DNA of 64,000 bases from an uncultured Oscillospiraceae bacterium (GCA_900552265.1 URZE01000003.1:85286-149285); one strand, 5' to 3'. Shown: positions 33,863 to 41,999, counted from the stretch's first letter. Program-made: numbers and translations. The notes: generated by a model from the letters alone, not told the origin.

Positions 33863-34316
33863 GCAAATATACTCCAAGATTTAAATAAGCTGCAAAAGTA
33901 AGCCATAAAGCGTACGGAATTTGTAAAAAAGCCGATATTGGGTTTATTTTATAAAATATTCCAATCATCCACAAAACCATAATCCACAATGCCATAAGAA
34001 TTATAAATGCAAACAAAAACATTTGTCCGTTAAAAAATACAAGCGGCCATATAAAGTTCAGAAAAAGCTGAATACCATAAACTGTAAGCGCTTTGTTTTT
34101 CAGTTTGGAATTTGACTCGGTTATCATGTAAGCCGAAATTCCCATTAATGTATAAAGTATTGTCCAAATTATCGGAAAAACCACTCCAGGTGGAGCAAGT
34201 GGAGGTTGTTGCACATTAGCGTAAACTTCCATGGAATCCCGTGTTAAAAACGCAATTACAGCTCCTCCTCCAAGCGTAATTAACAAATTTATCAAAAGGG
34301 ACTTTAATTTTATCAT
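33852..34316 (-). CDS. TspO/MBR family membrane protein
   Basis: This 154-residue protein has five membrane helices and the TspO signatures: PPLAPPGVVFPIIWTILYTLMG (helix I to II, with the W-x-x-L-Y-x-x-M-G motif) and QLFLNFIWPLVFF. Helix V carries WLTFAAYLNLGVY. TspO proteins bind porphyrins and may degrade or move them, and respond to oxidative stress. AGGAGG lies five bases before the ATG. It is monocistronic and convergent with the Nudix gene. Confidence 0.92.
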   Translation of the reverse strand: MIKLKSLLINLLITLGGGAVIAFLTRDSMEVYANVQQPPLAPPGVVFPIIWTILYTLMGISAYMITESNSKLKNKALTVYGIQLFLNFIWPLVFFNGQMFLFAFIILMALWIMVLWMIGIFYKINPISAFLQIPYALWLTFAAYLNLGVYLLNM

Positions 34317-34456
34317 TTTTTCCTCCTATATAAATTACTACGATAATTATTATTTTTTACTTTTACATTTATATACATTTATTCATAATTTTATCCCTTA
34401 CGAATTTTTGATTATTTTAAATTTAAAATTAATCATTCGTGTTTTTACAAAATAAA

Positions 34457-34485
34457 TTGACATTTTTGTGCTTTAGTGATAAAAT
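34457..34485 (+). promoter_or_regulatory. Sigma-A promoter of the TM2 gene
   Basis: Consensus TTGACA (34457-34462) and TAAAAT (34480-34485) are separated by 17 bases. Confidence 0.75.
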
Positions 34486-34521
34486 ATTCACACCACAGTT
34501 GAGTAAAGGAGGATTTATTTT

Positions 34522-34860
34522 ATGGATTCACAAAAAATCGAACAATTCATGGCTATGAACAACAAATTTTTTCCTACGGATAAATTTGCAATAATTCAGG
34601 AAAAACTCGAAAACATTCCCGACAACAAGTCGGTTGTAATACAAAGCATCGATTACAAAGACCCTACTACACTTCTTATTATATCAATTTTCCTCGGGTA
34701 TCTTGGAGTAGACAGATTCATGCTCGGTCAAGTCGGATTAGGAATAGTTAAGCTCTTGACTGCCGGTGGATGCGGGATTTGGTCTATAATTGACTGGTGT
34801 ATGATAAATAAAATGACTAAAGAATACAATTACAATGAGCTTATGAAACACCTATATTAA
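34522..34860 (+). CDS. TM2 domain membrane protein
   Basis: This 112-residue protein ends in a TM2 domain: LLIISIFLGYLGVDRFMLGQ (helix, then the conserved Asp-Arg-Phe turn), GLGIVKLLTAGGCGIWSIID and a terminal WCMINKMTKEYN. The first 45 residues are soluble and helical. TM2 proteins are small, widespread and of unknown function. AAGGAGG stands nine bases before the ATG. The gene is alone between its promoter and terminator. Confidence 0.9.
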   Translation: MDSQKIEQFMAMNNKFFPTDKFAIIQEKLENIPDNKSVVIQSIDYKDPTTLLIISIFLGYLGVDRFMLGQVGLGIVKLLTAGGCGIWSIIDWCMINKMTKEYNYNELMKHLY

Positions 34861-34878
34861 ATGGAAAATAATTTCAGT

Positions 34879-34916
34879 AAACAGATGTATGTCGAAAGAT
34901 GTACATCTGTTTTTTT
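34879..34916 (+). terminator. Rho-independent terminator of the TM2 gene
   Basis: AAACAGATGTA pairs with TACATCTGTTT and is followed by a T run. Confidence 0.88.
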
Positions 34917-35122
34917 GCATAACAACACGTTCTTTTTTGCAAGGACCTCACAAATATATATTTCAACCCTATACTACCAGACATAAAATCAGTAACTTAA
35001 AAATTTTTATAATTCGAAAAATATTCTCAACAGTTTACTGATTTAGTGCAACCTTTTCCTCATTTTGCAGGATAGTTGAGTAGAATTTGGTTATTCAAAA
35101 AAATTAAGGAGGAAAAAGCTTA

Positions 35123-36052
35123 ATGACAACTAAAACCATTAGTCTTAAAGTATGGGAAAACAACAACCTGACTCTTTTGGCAAACCAAGGCGAAGTAAAT
35201 TCCCGCTACATTGAAGCTTCTTTTAAAAACCAGTCTGACAGCAACATTTCGCTCAGCGGAAAAACCGTCACTTTTTATGCTCTTAAACCTGATGGTACCA
35301 AAATTTTTAATAATTGCGAAATCAATACTTCTTCAAACACCGCAACAGTAATGCTTACTTCTCAAATGTCTGCCACAGAAGGCGTTTTGGAATGTGAATT
35401 TCAAATTTTTGATTCCAACAATGTACTTCTAAAAGCAAACGGAATTAAAATAATAGTCTCATCAAAAGGAGATTTCTCCGAAGCAATAGAAAGCACTTCG
35501 GAATTCAATGCACTCACTTCCGCAATAAATGAGGCAAATAGTTTTTCCGACAGCGTAGGAGATATTTCAAACCTTAATACAATAACCAAAACGTCTGTTG
35601 TTGCAGCCATAAACGAAGTAAATACCAAAGTCATTCCTATCTCTCGAGGAGGTACCGGAGGACAAACCGCATTACAAGCACGATCTAATCTCGGACTTAA
35701 AAAGGAATATGTCCTTTACAGCAATGAAAGCGGATCTCAAAGCACTATCACTTTATCTGACTCATATAAAAATTATGATAATTTGGTAATATATTACGCT
35801 TTATTCAACTTAAGATCCTCTGTGGTTTTAGATGTAAGTAGTATCATTTCATCAAGTGAATGCTGTCTTTCCGGAGGATATTCCGATATATCAGCTACCA
35901 AATTATCATTCAAAACTTGTATTTTGGCATTTTCAAATTCATCAGTTACATTTAAAAGAAATTACAGCATAGATATTTCAACATCACCTTCAGTTTCATA
36001 CAAAACAGTAGAAAACGTAAGTGTCTTAAAAATTTCAGGATACAAAAATTAA
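35123..36052 (+). CDS. Phage baseplate upper protein (BppU)-like, orphan
   Basis: This 309-residue protein starts with a BppU-type N-terminal domain (TTKTISLKVWENNNLTLLA, then GKTVTFYALKPDGTKIFNN and ATEGVLECEFQIFDSNNVL, about residues 1-120). In siphophages this domain joins receptor-binding proteins to the baseplate. A short linker carries the tail-fibre motif SRGGTGGQTALQARSNLGL (about 173-191). The C-terminal 115 residues are strand-rich with no known signature and probably form the binding tip. AGGAGG stands twelve bases before the ATG. No other phage structural genes lie nearby and the prophage begins 8.7 kb away on the other strand, so this is an orphan: a remnant, or a tail part put to a new use. 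Confidence 0.75.
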   Translation: MTTKTISLKVWENNNLTLLANQGEVNSRYIEASFKNQSDSNISLSGKTVTFYALKPDGTKIFNNCEINTSSNTATVMLTSQMSATEGVLECEFQIFDSNNVLLKANGIKIIVSSKGDFSEAIESTSEFNALTSAINEANSFSDSVGDISNLNTITKTSVVAAINEVNTKVIPISRGGTGGQTALQARSNLGLKKEYVLYSNESGSQSTITLSDSYKNYDNLVIYYALFNLRSSVVLDVSSIISSSECCLSGGYSDISATKLSFKTCILAFSNSSVTFKRNYSIDISTSPSVSYKTVENVSVLKISGYKN

Positions 36053-36075
36053 AATTAAACAGGAGGATACTAAAA

Positions 36076-36372
36076 ATGGCATTAATTAAATCAATAACAC
36101 TTGACAACGGAATTAACGTAAATTATCACCGAGTGGTAAGCGTAAACAACATAACTAATCAAACGAGCATTATAGAAATTGCATCGTACACTTCCAAATC
36201 CAAAAGACTCGAAGAAAAAACCGCTCTTCAAAACCACCAGTCTATGAATGTTTTTATACATACCGAATATCTAAACACCGAATATAATCCAAATCTAAAT
36301 GTGAATTCTTCTTACTCTTATTTGAAAACTCTTGATAAATTTGAAGGCTATTCCGACGATATTGCAGAATAA
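36076..36372 (+). CDS. Small phage-tail-associated protein
   Basis: This 98-residue protein (start MALIKSITLDNGINVNYHRV) resembles the short tail-associated proteins found directly after BppU-type genes in clostridial phages; their job is not known. AGGAGG lies nine bases before the ATG. It is 23 bases after the BppU-like gene and ahead of a strong terminator, so the two form a compact expressed unit. Confidence 0.65.
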   Translation: MALIKSITLDNGINVNYHRVVSVNNITNQTSIIEIASYTSKSKRLEEKTALQNHQSMNVFIHTEYLNTEYNPNLNVNSSYSYLKTLDKFEGYSDDIAE

Positions 36373-36386
36373 AAAATTTATATTAT

Positions 36387-36418
36387 CCACATTTCTTTTT
36401 CGGAAATGTGGTATTTTT
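36387..36418 (+). terminator. Rho-independent terminator after the orphan baseplate pair
   Basis: CCACATTTC and GAAATGTGG pair perfectly, followed by TATTTTTATT. Confidence 0.9.
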
Positions 36419-36469
36419 ATTATCTTTCTTTATGATTTGTCAACAATATTTTAATTTTTCCTAACACTA

Positions 36470-36498
36470 TTTACTTCTAAGTCAAAATATGATATAAT
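36470..36498 (+). promoter_or_regulatory. Conserved promoter, secreted paralogue A
   Basis: TTTACT (36470-36475) and consensus TATAAT (36493-36498) are separated by 17 bases. The same boxes and spacing, with the shared sequence ATATGATATAATTAGT, recur before paralogue B, and with TATAGT before C. Confidence 0.78.
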
Positions 36499-36540
36499 TA
36501 GTGTTAAGATGAAGTTAATTCAAAATATCAGGAGGCTACA

Positions 36541-37638
36541 ATGAATTATTCAACAAACAGTAAACTACTTAAAATAAAATTTGTATCATGTATTTTAGCT
36601 CCTATAATAACTGCCACCCCTTTTTTTGCAACTACCTTTGCTTCAGAACCTACACAACTTCAAGATTTGAAAGTTCACAATTCTCAAAAAAGCAGTTTAA
36701 CTCCTAAAACCATAGCTAAAGAAGTTGCTATTTGTAGTGGTGCAGCAGCACTTATCGCCTGTTCTATATTGTGTGGAGCGGAATATTTTTCCACTGAAAA
36801 TCGTTTATTACACCTCCCCTCTGACCCACTCACTGTAGATGAATGGTTCAAAAAATTAGGTGGAACAGACAGTGACATTGCTGACTATATAAGTATGCGT
36901 AACAAATTTGATAAAATTAATTCAAATATAGACGATTTTGAAAAATCCGAGATAAATAAAGACGCTAGCAGAAGCTGTGTGTATTGTAGACAAAATGCCG
37001 GAAAAATAGTTACCATTACTGCAAAAAGAAATCAAAGTTTGAGAAATTTATTTTATAGAATATTTGTGATCCATAATTATAAAACAAGGAAACCATATGC
37101 ACAAGACTTTGGAACACATTTCGAAATTGCACTAAGCAAATTTCTGGTAGATAGTAACACTACTTTAGAGTCGCTAAGTCCTGAAACAGAAGCAAAAATA
37201 TTCTATGTGTCATCCAAAATTTTAACTGTAATTGACTGCGCAGTAGACTCTAATGGGAATTTTAGTCTCGAAAAATTGCCGGAAATTAGTTCTCTTACAA
37301 AAAATCCTATATATCAAGCTCGTTTAAAATCAGTTCCAGGATCGAATATACTATGGCGAAATATTTGGTTCACCTCAGGGTATAAATATTTAAGTTGTTC
37401 ACAAGTATTAAAAGTTTGGGACATAGCAATTATGAACATTTCAAATCCTATGAATTCAAGCAATGAGCTTCGCCAAAATTTGGATACTATCCTCTCTCGT
37501 TTATTCCTGAAATACCTTTCTAATAGCGCTGCCAGAGACGTATATAAACTTTTAATCGCTATTGATAATGGCGACATGAACATATTTTGTGAAAATCCTA
37601 ACAACTTCAGAGCAGCTATCCGAGACATTACCGAATAA
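36541..37638 (+). CDS. Secreted or membrane-anchored family protein A (unknown)
   Basis: This 365-residue protein is the first of three tandem paralogues that I cannot place in any family. A signal sequence (KFVSCILAPIITATPFFATTFA, cleavage near residue 36) is followed by a polar Ser/Lys segment and a second hydrophobic helix at about 58-80 (VAICSGAAALIACSILCG). The mature protein may thus be anchored, with its bulk outside. The C-terminal domain starts at WFKKLGGTDSDIADYI and includes LFYRIFVIHNYKT, FLVDSNTTLESLSPETEAK, VWDIAIMNISNP and the ending FRAAIRDITE. It is helical and lacks known catalytic motifs. AGGAGG lies five bases before the ATG. It has its own promoter, like the other two. 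Confidence 0.8.
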   Translation: MNYSTNSKLLKIKFVSCILAPIITATPFFATTFASEPTQLQDLKVHNSQKSSLTPKTIAKEVAICSGAAALIACSILCGAEYFSTENRLLHLPSDPLTVDEWFKKLGGTDSDIADYISMRNKFDKINSNIDDFEKSEINKDASRSCVYCRQNAGKIVTITAKRNQSLRNLFYRIFVIHNYKTRKPYAQDFGTHFEIALSKFLVDSNTTLESLSPETEAKIFYVSSKILTVIDCAVDSNGNFSLEKLPEISSLTKNPIYQARLKSVPGSNILWRNIWFTSGYKYLSCSQVLKVWDIAIMNISNPMNSSNELRQNLDTILSRLFLKYLSNSAARDVYKLLIAIDNGDMNIFCENPNNFRAAIRDITE

Positions 37639-37757
37639 AGTTTTTCTAACTTTAATTTATGTGAGCTAAATTAACATTTGCTTATTCTATGTTGGCTTGA
37701 TTAAATTTTAAATCATTAATACTCTTTACTTTTTGATAAAAATATGATATAATTAGT
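37637..37757 (+). repeat. Direct repeat unit 1 between paralogues A and B
   Basis: This intergenic stretch (stop codon, TTTTCTAACTTTA, GAGCTAAATTAACATTTG, GGCTTGATTAAATTTTAAAT, promoter) is repeated with few changes at 38978-39094. It marks the edges of a tandem gene duplication. Confidence 0.85.
37725..37753 (+). promoter_or_regulatory. Conserved promoter, secreted paralogue B
   Basis: TTTACT (37725-37730) and TATAAT (37748-37753) are separated by 17 bases. Confidence 0.75.
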
Positions 37758-37795
37758 ATTAAAATAAAGTTAATTTAAAACATAAGGAGATTACA

Positions 37796-38980
37796 ATGAA
37801 TCGTTCAATAAATAGTAAATTACTTAGAATGAAATTTGTATCATGTGTTTTAGCTCCTGTAATAACTGCCACCTCTTTTTGTGCAAATATCTTTGCTTCA
37901 GAACCTACAAAACTTCAAGACTCTAGGATTCACAATTCTCAAAAAAGCAGTTCAACTTTTAAAGATATAGCTAAAAAAGTTGCTATTTATGGTGGTGCAG
38001 CACTGTTTGTTTCTGGTTCGTTATTATATCTTTGTCCAAAACTTCAAAATGCTCAAGTTAATGCTCAAGTTCAGGAATATCTTTCGGATTTGTCCAATCC
38101 ATATGTCCCGGTTTCTGGTGATGATTGGTTTTATAGATTAGGCGGTAATTTGAATGATATTGATCGATATAAAGAACAATTCAAAAACCTTGGTAATATT
38201 GAACATATGCTCGATGAGAAAACAAAAGATAATATAAACAAAGATGCTCCAAGATCAAATATGACCTTCATTGATTCCGAAGGAACACCAATTAATGTGA
38301 TCGCATGTGGACAGCATGGCAACCTCACTAATTTAGGAAATTTAGTTCACAGAATATCAAGCATTTACTTAAGCGAATACGATACAGAATTTGTTCAAGG
38401 TTATGATCGTTACATACACATCATTTTAAATAAATTTTTAATAGACGGTAAAATAACTTTAGTCTCTAAGGGACACAATGACATAGTAGGATCTACTGCT
38501 GATATATCCATTGATCTTGATACAGAAGCGAAAGTGTATTATATATTTTCTAAAATTATAAATATGTTGTACTACTGTTTCGGAGGTCCTCACGGAAATT
38601 TATCTCCAGATGAACTTGATAAATTGTCATTTGCCAATACTGATTTATTAAACAAATCAACAGGTGCTCCAGCACAATCATTGTGGGTTAATAGTTGGTT
38701 TACATGTGGAATTGATTCTTTAAACTTATCAAACCAAATGATTCTTTGGGATAACTTAATAATGAATAACAATGTTGTTGTTTACAATAATTTTAACGGA
38801 GAAACAGTGTTTGACGTTGTTATGGCAAGAAAAATGATGGATTCTGCTTTGTATCGCTTATGGGCAAGGTTTATATGTGCAAGGTTTATGTCTGATACCT
38901 GTATTTCCAACAGTGCTATGAAAAAATATTATGAAAACCCCGACAATTTCAAAGCAGCTATCCGAGACATTATCGAATAA
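37796..38980 (+). CDS. Secreted or membrane-anchored family protein B (unknown)
   Basis: This 394-residue paralogue keeps the plan of A: signal sequence (KFVSCVLAPVITATSFCANIFA), Ser-rich linker, second hydrophobic helix (VAIYGGAALFVSGSLLYL), then the C-terminal domain beginning DDWFYRLGGNLNDI and ending NFKAAIRDIIE. It is the most diverged of the three: the middle has an extra block with IDSEGTPINVIACGQHGNL and a GPHGNLSPDEL loop absent from A and C, and the shared FLVDSNTT stretch is changed to FLIDGKIT. The divergence of the outside domain with preserved N-terminus and promoter suggests selection for variety in what it meets. AAGGAG lies six bases before the ATG. Confidence 0.8.
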   Translation: MNRSINSKLLRMKFVSCVLAPVITATSFCANIFASEPTKLQDSRIHNSQKSSSTFKDIAKKVAIYGGAALFVSGSLLYLCPKLQNAQVNAQVQEYLSDLSNPYVPVSGDDWFYRLGGNLNDIDRYKEQFKNLGNIEHMLDEKTKDNINKDAPRSNMTFIDSEGTPINVIACGQHGNLTNLGNLVHRISSIYLSEYDTEFVQGYDRYIHIILNKFLIDGKITLVSKGHNDIVGSTADISIDLDTEAKVYYIFSKIINMLYYCFGGPHGNLSPDELDKLSFANTDLLNKSTGAPAQSLWVNSWFTCGIDSLNLSNQMILWDNLIMNNNVVVYNNFNGETVFDVVMARKMMDSALYRLWARFICARFMSDTCISNSAMKKYYENPDNFKAAIRDIIE

Positions 38981-39094
38981 AGCTTTTCTAACTTTATATG
39001 AGCTAAATTAACATTTGTTTATTTTATATTGGCTTGATTAAATTTTAAATCATTAATGTTCTTTACTTTTTGATAAAAATTTGATATAGTTAAT
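38978..39094 (+). repeat. Direct repeat unit 2 between paralogues B and C
   Basis: Second copy of the intergenic unit described at 37637-37757, about 10 bases shorter in its first part. Confidence 0.85.
39062..39090 (+). promoter_or_regulatory. Conserved promoter, secreted paralogue C
   Basis: TTTACT (39062-39067) and TATAGT (39085-39090) are separated by 17 bases; the one change in the -10 box may weaken it. Confidence 0.7.
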
Positions 39095-39132
39095 ATTGGT
39101 ATAAGATTAATTTAAAATATAAGGAGATTATA

Positions 39133-40329
39133 ATGAATTATTCAACAAGTGGTAAATCATTACACAGTAAATTACTTAGAATGAAATTTATATCCTGCAT
39201 TTTGGCACCAACAATAGCTTCTACTTCTTTTTGTGCAACTAACTCTGCTTCAGAACCTACAAAACCTCAAGATTCGAAAGTTCACAATTCTCAAAAAAGC
39301 AGCTCAACTCTTGAAACCATAGCTAAAGAAGCTGCTATTTGTAGTGGTGCAGTGTTACTTATCGTCGGTTCTGCGTTGTGTGGGAAAAAATATTTTTCCG
39401 CAGAAACCCCACAAGAAAATCCAACACCTTCCACACAAGAAGGTAGTTCATCACCCCCCTCCGCACAGGAAAGTAATTCAACAGCTTCCAAACAGGAAAA
39501 TCTAACGGAAACCCGTATACTACACTACCCTTCCGAACCTCTTTCTACGGACGTATGGTTTACACAATTAGGTGGAAACTCAAATGACATTGCTGAATAT
39601 TTAGGAATGAATGTACCAATCGTAGATAGTATCGAAGATCTTCGAATGAATAGTTATACTTACGATGGAAAAGGTGTATATTACAGGGAAAACCTTGGAG
39701 AAACAGTTGCCATTAATGCAAAAAGAAATCAAATTTTGAAAGATTTATTTTACAGAATATTTGCGATTCACAACTATAAAACAAAAAAAACGTACACAAG
39801 ATTTTATAGTCCATATTTTGAGATTGTATTAAGCAAATTTCTGGTAGATAGTAACACTACTTTAGAGTCGCTAAGTCCTGAAACAGAAGCAAAAATATTC
39901 TATATATTATCAAAAATTTTAACTACAGCTTTTGTGTATGATAAGCATGGGATTGCTGATTTTGAAAAAATTCCGAATATTAGTGCTCTTACAAAAAAAC
40001 CAATATATCAAACTCTCTTAAAATCGATTCAAGAACCAGGTATAGCCTGGGAAAACATTTGGCTTTCTTCAGGACGTAACTGTTTAAGTTGTCCACAATT
40101 TTTAGAAGTTTGGGATGTGGCAATTATGAACATTTCAAATCCTGCGAATTCAAGTAATGAACTTCGTCAAAATTTGGATGCTATACTCTCTCGACTGTTC
40201 CTAAAATACGCTTCTGAAAGTGGTATTACAAACGGAAGGGAACTTTCAGATGCCATCAAAAACGGCGGTATGAGCAGATTTTATGAAAATTTTGATAACT
40301 TTAGAGCAGCCCTTCAAGATCTTATATAA
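39133..40329 (+). CDS. Secreted or membrane-anchored family protein C (unknown)
   Basis: This 398-residue paralogue is closest to A. It has the signal sequence (KFISCILAPTIASTSFCAT), the Ser-rich linker, the second hydrophobic helix (AAICSGAVLLIVGSALCG) and then a low-complexity insert at about 93-130. The insert is rich in Ser, Gln, Glu, Pro and Thr, with imperfect repeats of the type STQEGSSSPPSAQES. The C-terminal domain runs from VWFTQLGGNSNDIAEYLG to NFRAALQDLI, with LFYRIFAIHNYKTKK and WDVAIMNISNPANSSNELRQ nearly as in A. A 74-base stretch (39830-39903) is identical to A at the DNA level. The first 9 codons include a small duplication of SKLL-type sequence. AAGGAG lies six bases before the ATG. 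Confidence 0.8.
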   Translation: MNYSTSGKSLHSKLLRMKFISCILAPTIASTSFCATNSASEPTKPQDSKVHNSQKSSSTLETIAKEAAICSGAVLLIVGSALCGKKYFSAETPQENPTPSTQEGSSSPPSAQESNSTASKQENLTETRILHYPSEPLSTDVWFTQLGGNSNDIAEYLGMNVPIVDSIEDLRMNSYTYDGKGVYYRENLGETVAINAKRNQILKDLFYRIFAIHNYKTKKTYTRFYSPYFEIVLSKFLVDSNTTLESLSPETEAKIFYILSKILTTAFVYDKHGIADFEKIPNISALTKKPIYQTLLKSIQEPGIAWENIWLSSGRNCLSCPQFLEVWDVAIMNISNPANSSNELRQNLDAILSRLFLKYASESGITNGRELSDAIKNGGMSRFYENFDNFRAALQDLI

Positions 40330-40348
40330 TAAAATTTCAGAAGTAAAG

Positions 40349-40384
40349 GCAATTACACCACAAAATCGTGTAGTTGCTTTTTTG
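40349..40384 (+). terminator. Rho-independent terminator after paralogue C
   Basis: GCAATTACAC and GTGTAGTTGC pair with one mismatch, followed by TTTTTT. Confidence 0.85.
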
Positions 40385-40490
40385 TGCAAAAATTTACGAT
40401 GTATGATTTTCACTTAAATTAAAAATCAAAAAAATTTTAACAACTAAAAGAACATTGTTACATTCTAACATTACTATTTCTACAATTAGA

Positions 40491-40519
40491 TTGACATTTA
40501 AGTTAGTGTGTGATAAAAT
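40491..40519 (+). promoter_or_regulatory. Sigma-A promoter of smpB
   Basis: Consensus TTGACA (40491-40496) and TAAAAT (40514-40519) are separated by 17 bases. Confidence 0.78.
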
Positions 40520-40539
40520 TACAGTTGGAGGGGTATAAT

Positions 40540-41007
40540 ATGAGTAAAGAATCAACAAAAACAATTGCTCGAAACAAAAAGGCCTCTCATGATTATTTCA
40601 TAATTGACAGTACAGAGGCTGGTATTGAACTTAAAGGAACGGAAGTTAAGTCGCTTCGACGTGGAAATGTTAATCTTAAAGATTCATGGTGCTCTGTAGT
40701 CAATGGTGAACTTTTTGCCAATGGAATTCACATAGGAGCATACGAACAAGGTAACATTTTTAACTCCGATCCACGGAGAGTGCGAAAACTTCTTATGCAT
40801 AAACGTGAAATTTCAAAACTCTACGGTCAAACAAAACAAAAAGGTTATTCGATAATTCCAATTTCGGTATACTTCAAGGGTTCCAAAATCAAAGTTCAAG
40901 TGGGTCTTTGTAAAGGTAAAAAAATTTACGACAAACGTGAAGACTTGGCACGAAAGTCTACTCAGCGTGACATAGAAAGAGCTTTCAAGGAGAGAAATCA
41001 CTTTTAG
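40540..41007 (+). CDS. smpB: SsrA-binding protein SmpB
   Basis: This 155-residue protein binds tmRNA and carries it into stalled ribosomes. Family marks are IARNKKASHDYFI, GIELKGTEVKSLRRGNVNLK, the LLMHKREI segment, and the C-terminal KKIYDKREDLARKSTQRDIE tail that mimics mRNA in the decoding channel. GGAGGGG stands six bases before the ATG at 40540; a longer frame from 40510 overlaps the promoter. Its partner RNA gene ssrA begins 520 bases downstream. Confidence 0.97.
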   Translation: MSKESTKTIARNKKASHDYFIIDSTEAGIELKGTEVKSLRRGNVNLKDSWCSVVNGELFANGIHIGAYEQGNIFNSDPRRVRKLLMHKREISKLYGQTKQKGYSIIPISVYFKGSKIKVQVGLCKGKKIYDKREDLARKSTQRDIERAFKERNHF

Positions 41008-41024
41008 GAAAGGGTATTCTCAAC

Positions 41025-41537
41025 ATGATTTTAAAGTGTGAAGTTTCTCGACATTCGAAAGGAAATTTAATTTTCTCTGATAATTGCGGAAATTTAGCCT
41101 ACACTTCCGAATACGTTCGCAGTATGCCAAAACGTTCTGTAATATATCTCAAGGATAAAAATGAGAATTTTCTATATTGGATAATGAAGAAATCTCAGAA
41201 ATTTCGAAATGAATATATTATAGATGATTTTGTAAGCGGGAAACCTTTATATGCTTATTGTAAGGGTAAAAAAATTTATATCTTTATTGAAAAAGAGCTT
41301 TCGCCGCTTATTTTGAAATGGCACATAATCAAAAAAAACTTTGAAGTTTACCTTGGTAGTGAATCAATCCTAACAGCTTTTTCAAAAGGAATGTTTTCGT
41401 TTGAGTACACTATGGAGTTTCAAAGTGAAAAATACAAAAATTTGTGCATATGTTTAACCACCGTATTATTTGATTTGTTAACCAATGAATTTATATCCTC
41501 AAAAATTCGAAACAGTTTTTTAAATATGGGGGCGTAA
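41025..41537 (+). CDS. Unknown protein between smpB and ssrA
   Basis: I do not recognise this 170-residue protein. It is strand-rich in prediction by eye, with KGNLIFSDNCGNLAYTS at the start, paired GKPLYAYCKGKKIYIFIEK strands in the middle and a helical end. The pattern of alternating strands with lysine-rich turns is faintly like the tubby/LOR fold, but I would not claim it. It follows smpB by 17 bases with GGAAAGGG upstream. Its stop codon (41535-41537) lies inside the first ten bases of the tmRNA gene, so either the transcripts are processed there or tmRNA has a promoter inside this gene. Confidence 0.65.
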   Translation: MILKCEVSRHSKGNLIFSDNCGNLAYTSEYVRSMPKRSVIYLKDKNENFLYWIMKKSQKFRNEYIIDDFVSGKPLYAYCKGKKIYIFIEKELSPLILKWHIIKKNFEVYLGSESILTAFSKGMFSFEYTMEFQSEKYKNLCICLTTVLFDLLTNEFISSKIRNSFLNMGA

Positions 41538-41940
41538 TGGATTCGACGGGGAACAAGAGCTTAAGTAAGCGAGTAGCAAGGCGGAACTGCTTTAAAAGTC
41601 GCATTTTTCAATTAAATGGAAAAACAACTTATGGCGATAAGCCAAAAAACAGCAAAAACAATGTACTCTATGCTAATTTTAGAGGAGTTGCAAAAGCTGC
41701 TTAATAGCCCTAATAATTGGGTGACATCTTTCGACAGACTACCGCAACTGTCTTAAGGTGACTAACTTGCGGTGAACGTGAATCAAAAATTTTCTCGATT
41801 TTGGTCATGAATTAGGGAATACTGTGTTTTTGAGTTTTCCGTTGTGCTCTTAATACAGAAAATTCAATCAACGGATACACTCGTAGAAAGCTTAGGTGAA
41901 TGCTTTTCGGACAGGGGTTCGACTCCCCTCGCCTCCACCA
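41528..41940 (+). ncRNA. ssrA: Transfer-messenger RNA (tmRNA)
   Basis: The gene starts GGGGGCGTAATGGATTCGAC and ends GGTTCGACTCCCCTCGCCTC then CACCA. The 5' GGGGGCG and 3' CGCCTCC form the acceptor stem with one G-U pair, and the CCA is encoded. The internal frame that ends in GCA AAA GCT GCT TAA (41699-41703 for the stop region) gives a tag of about 17 residues, SKNNVLYANFRGVAKAA; the first residue is uncertain because the resume codon cannot be fixed by eye. The hydrophobic AA end is the usual degradation signal. It is a single-piece tmRNA of 413 bases. Confidence 0.97.
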
Positions 41941-41968
41941 TAATTCTATGTATCTATTGATACAACTA

Positions 41969-41999
41969 AAATCCCAGTAATACTGGGATTTCTTTTATT
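41969..41999 (+). terminator. Rho-independent terminator of ssrA
   Basis: AAATCCCAGTA and TACTGGGATTT form a near-perfect stem followed by CTTTTATTTT. Confidence 0.88.

Noticed and set aside
41528..41940. tmRNA 3' end as the prophage attachment site
   Set aside because: tmRNA genes are common integration sites, but the visible integrases are serine type, the gene is complete, and I found no duplicate of its 3' end in the window.
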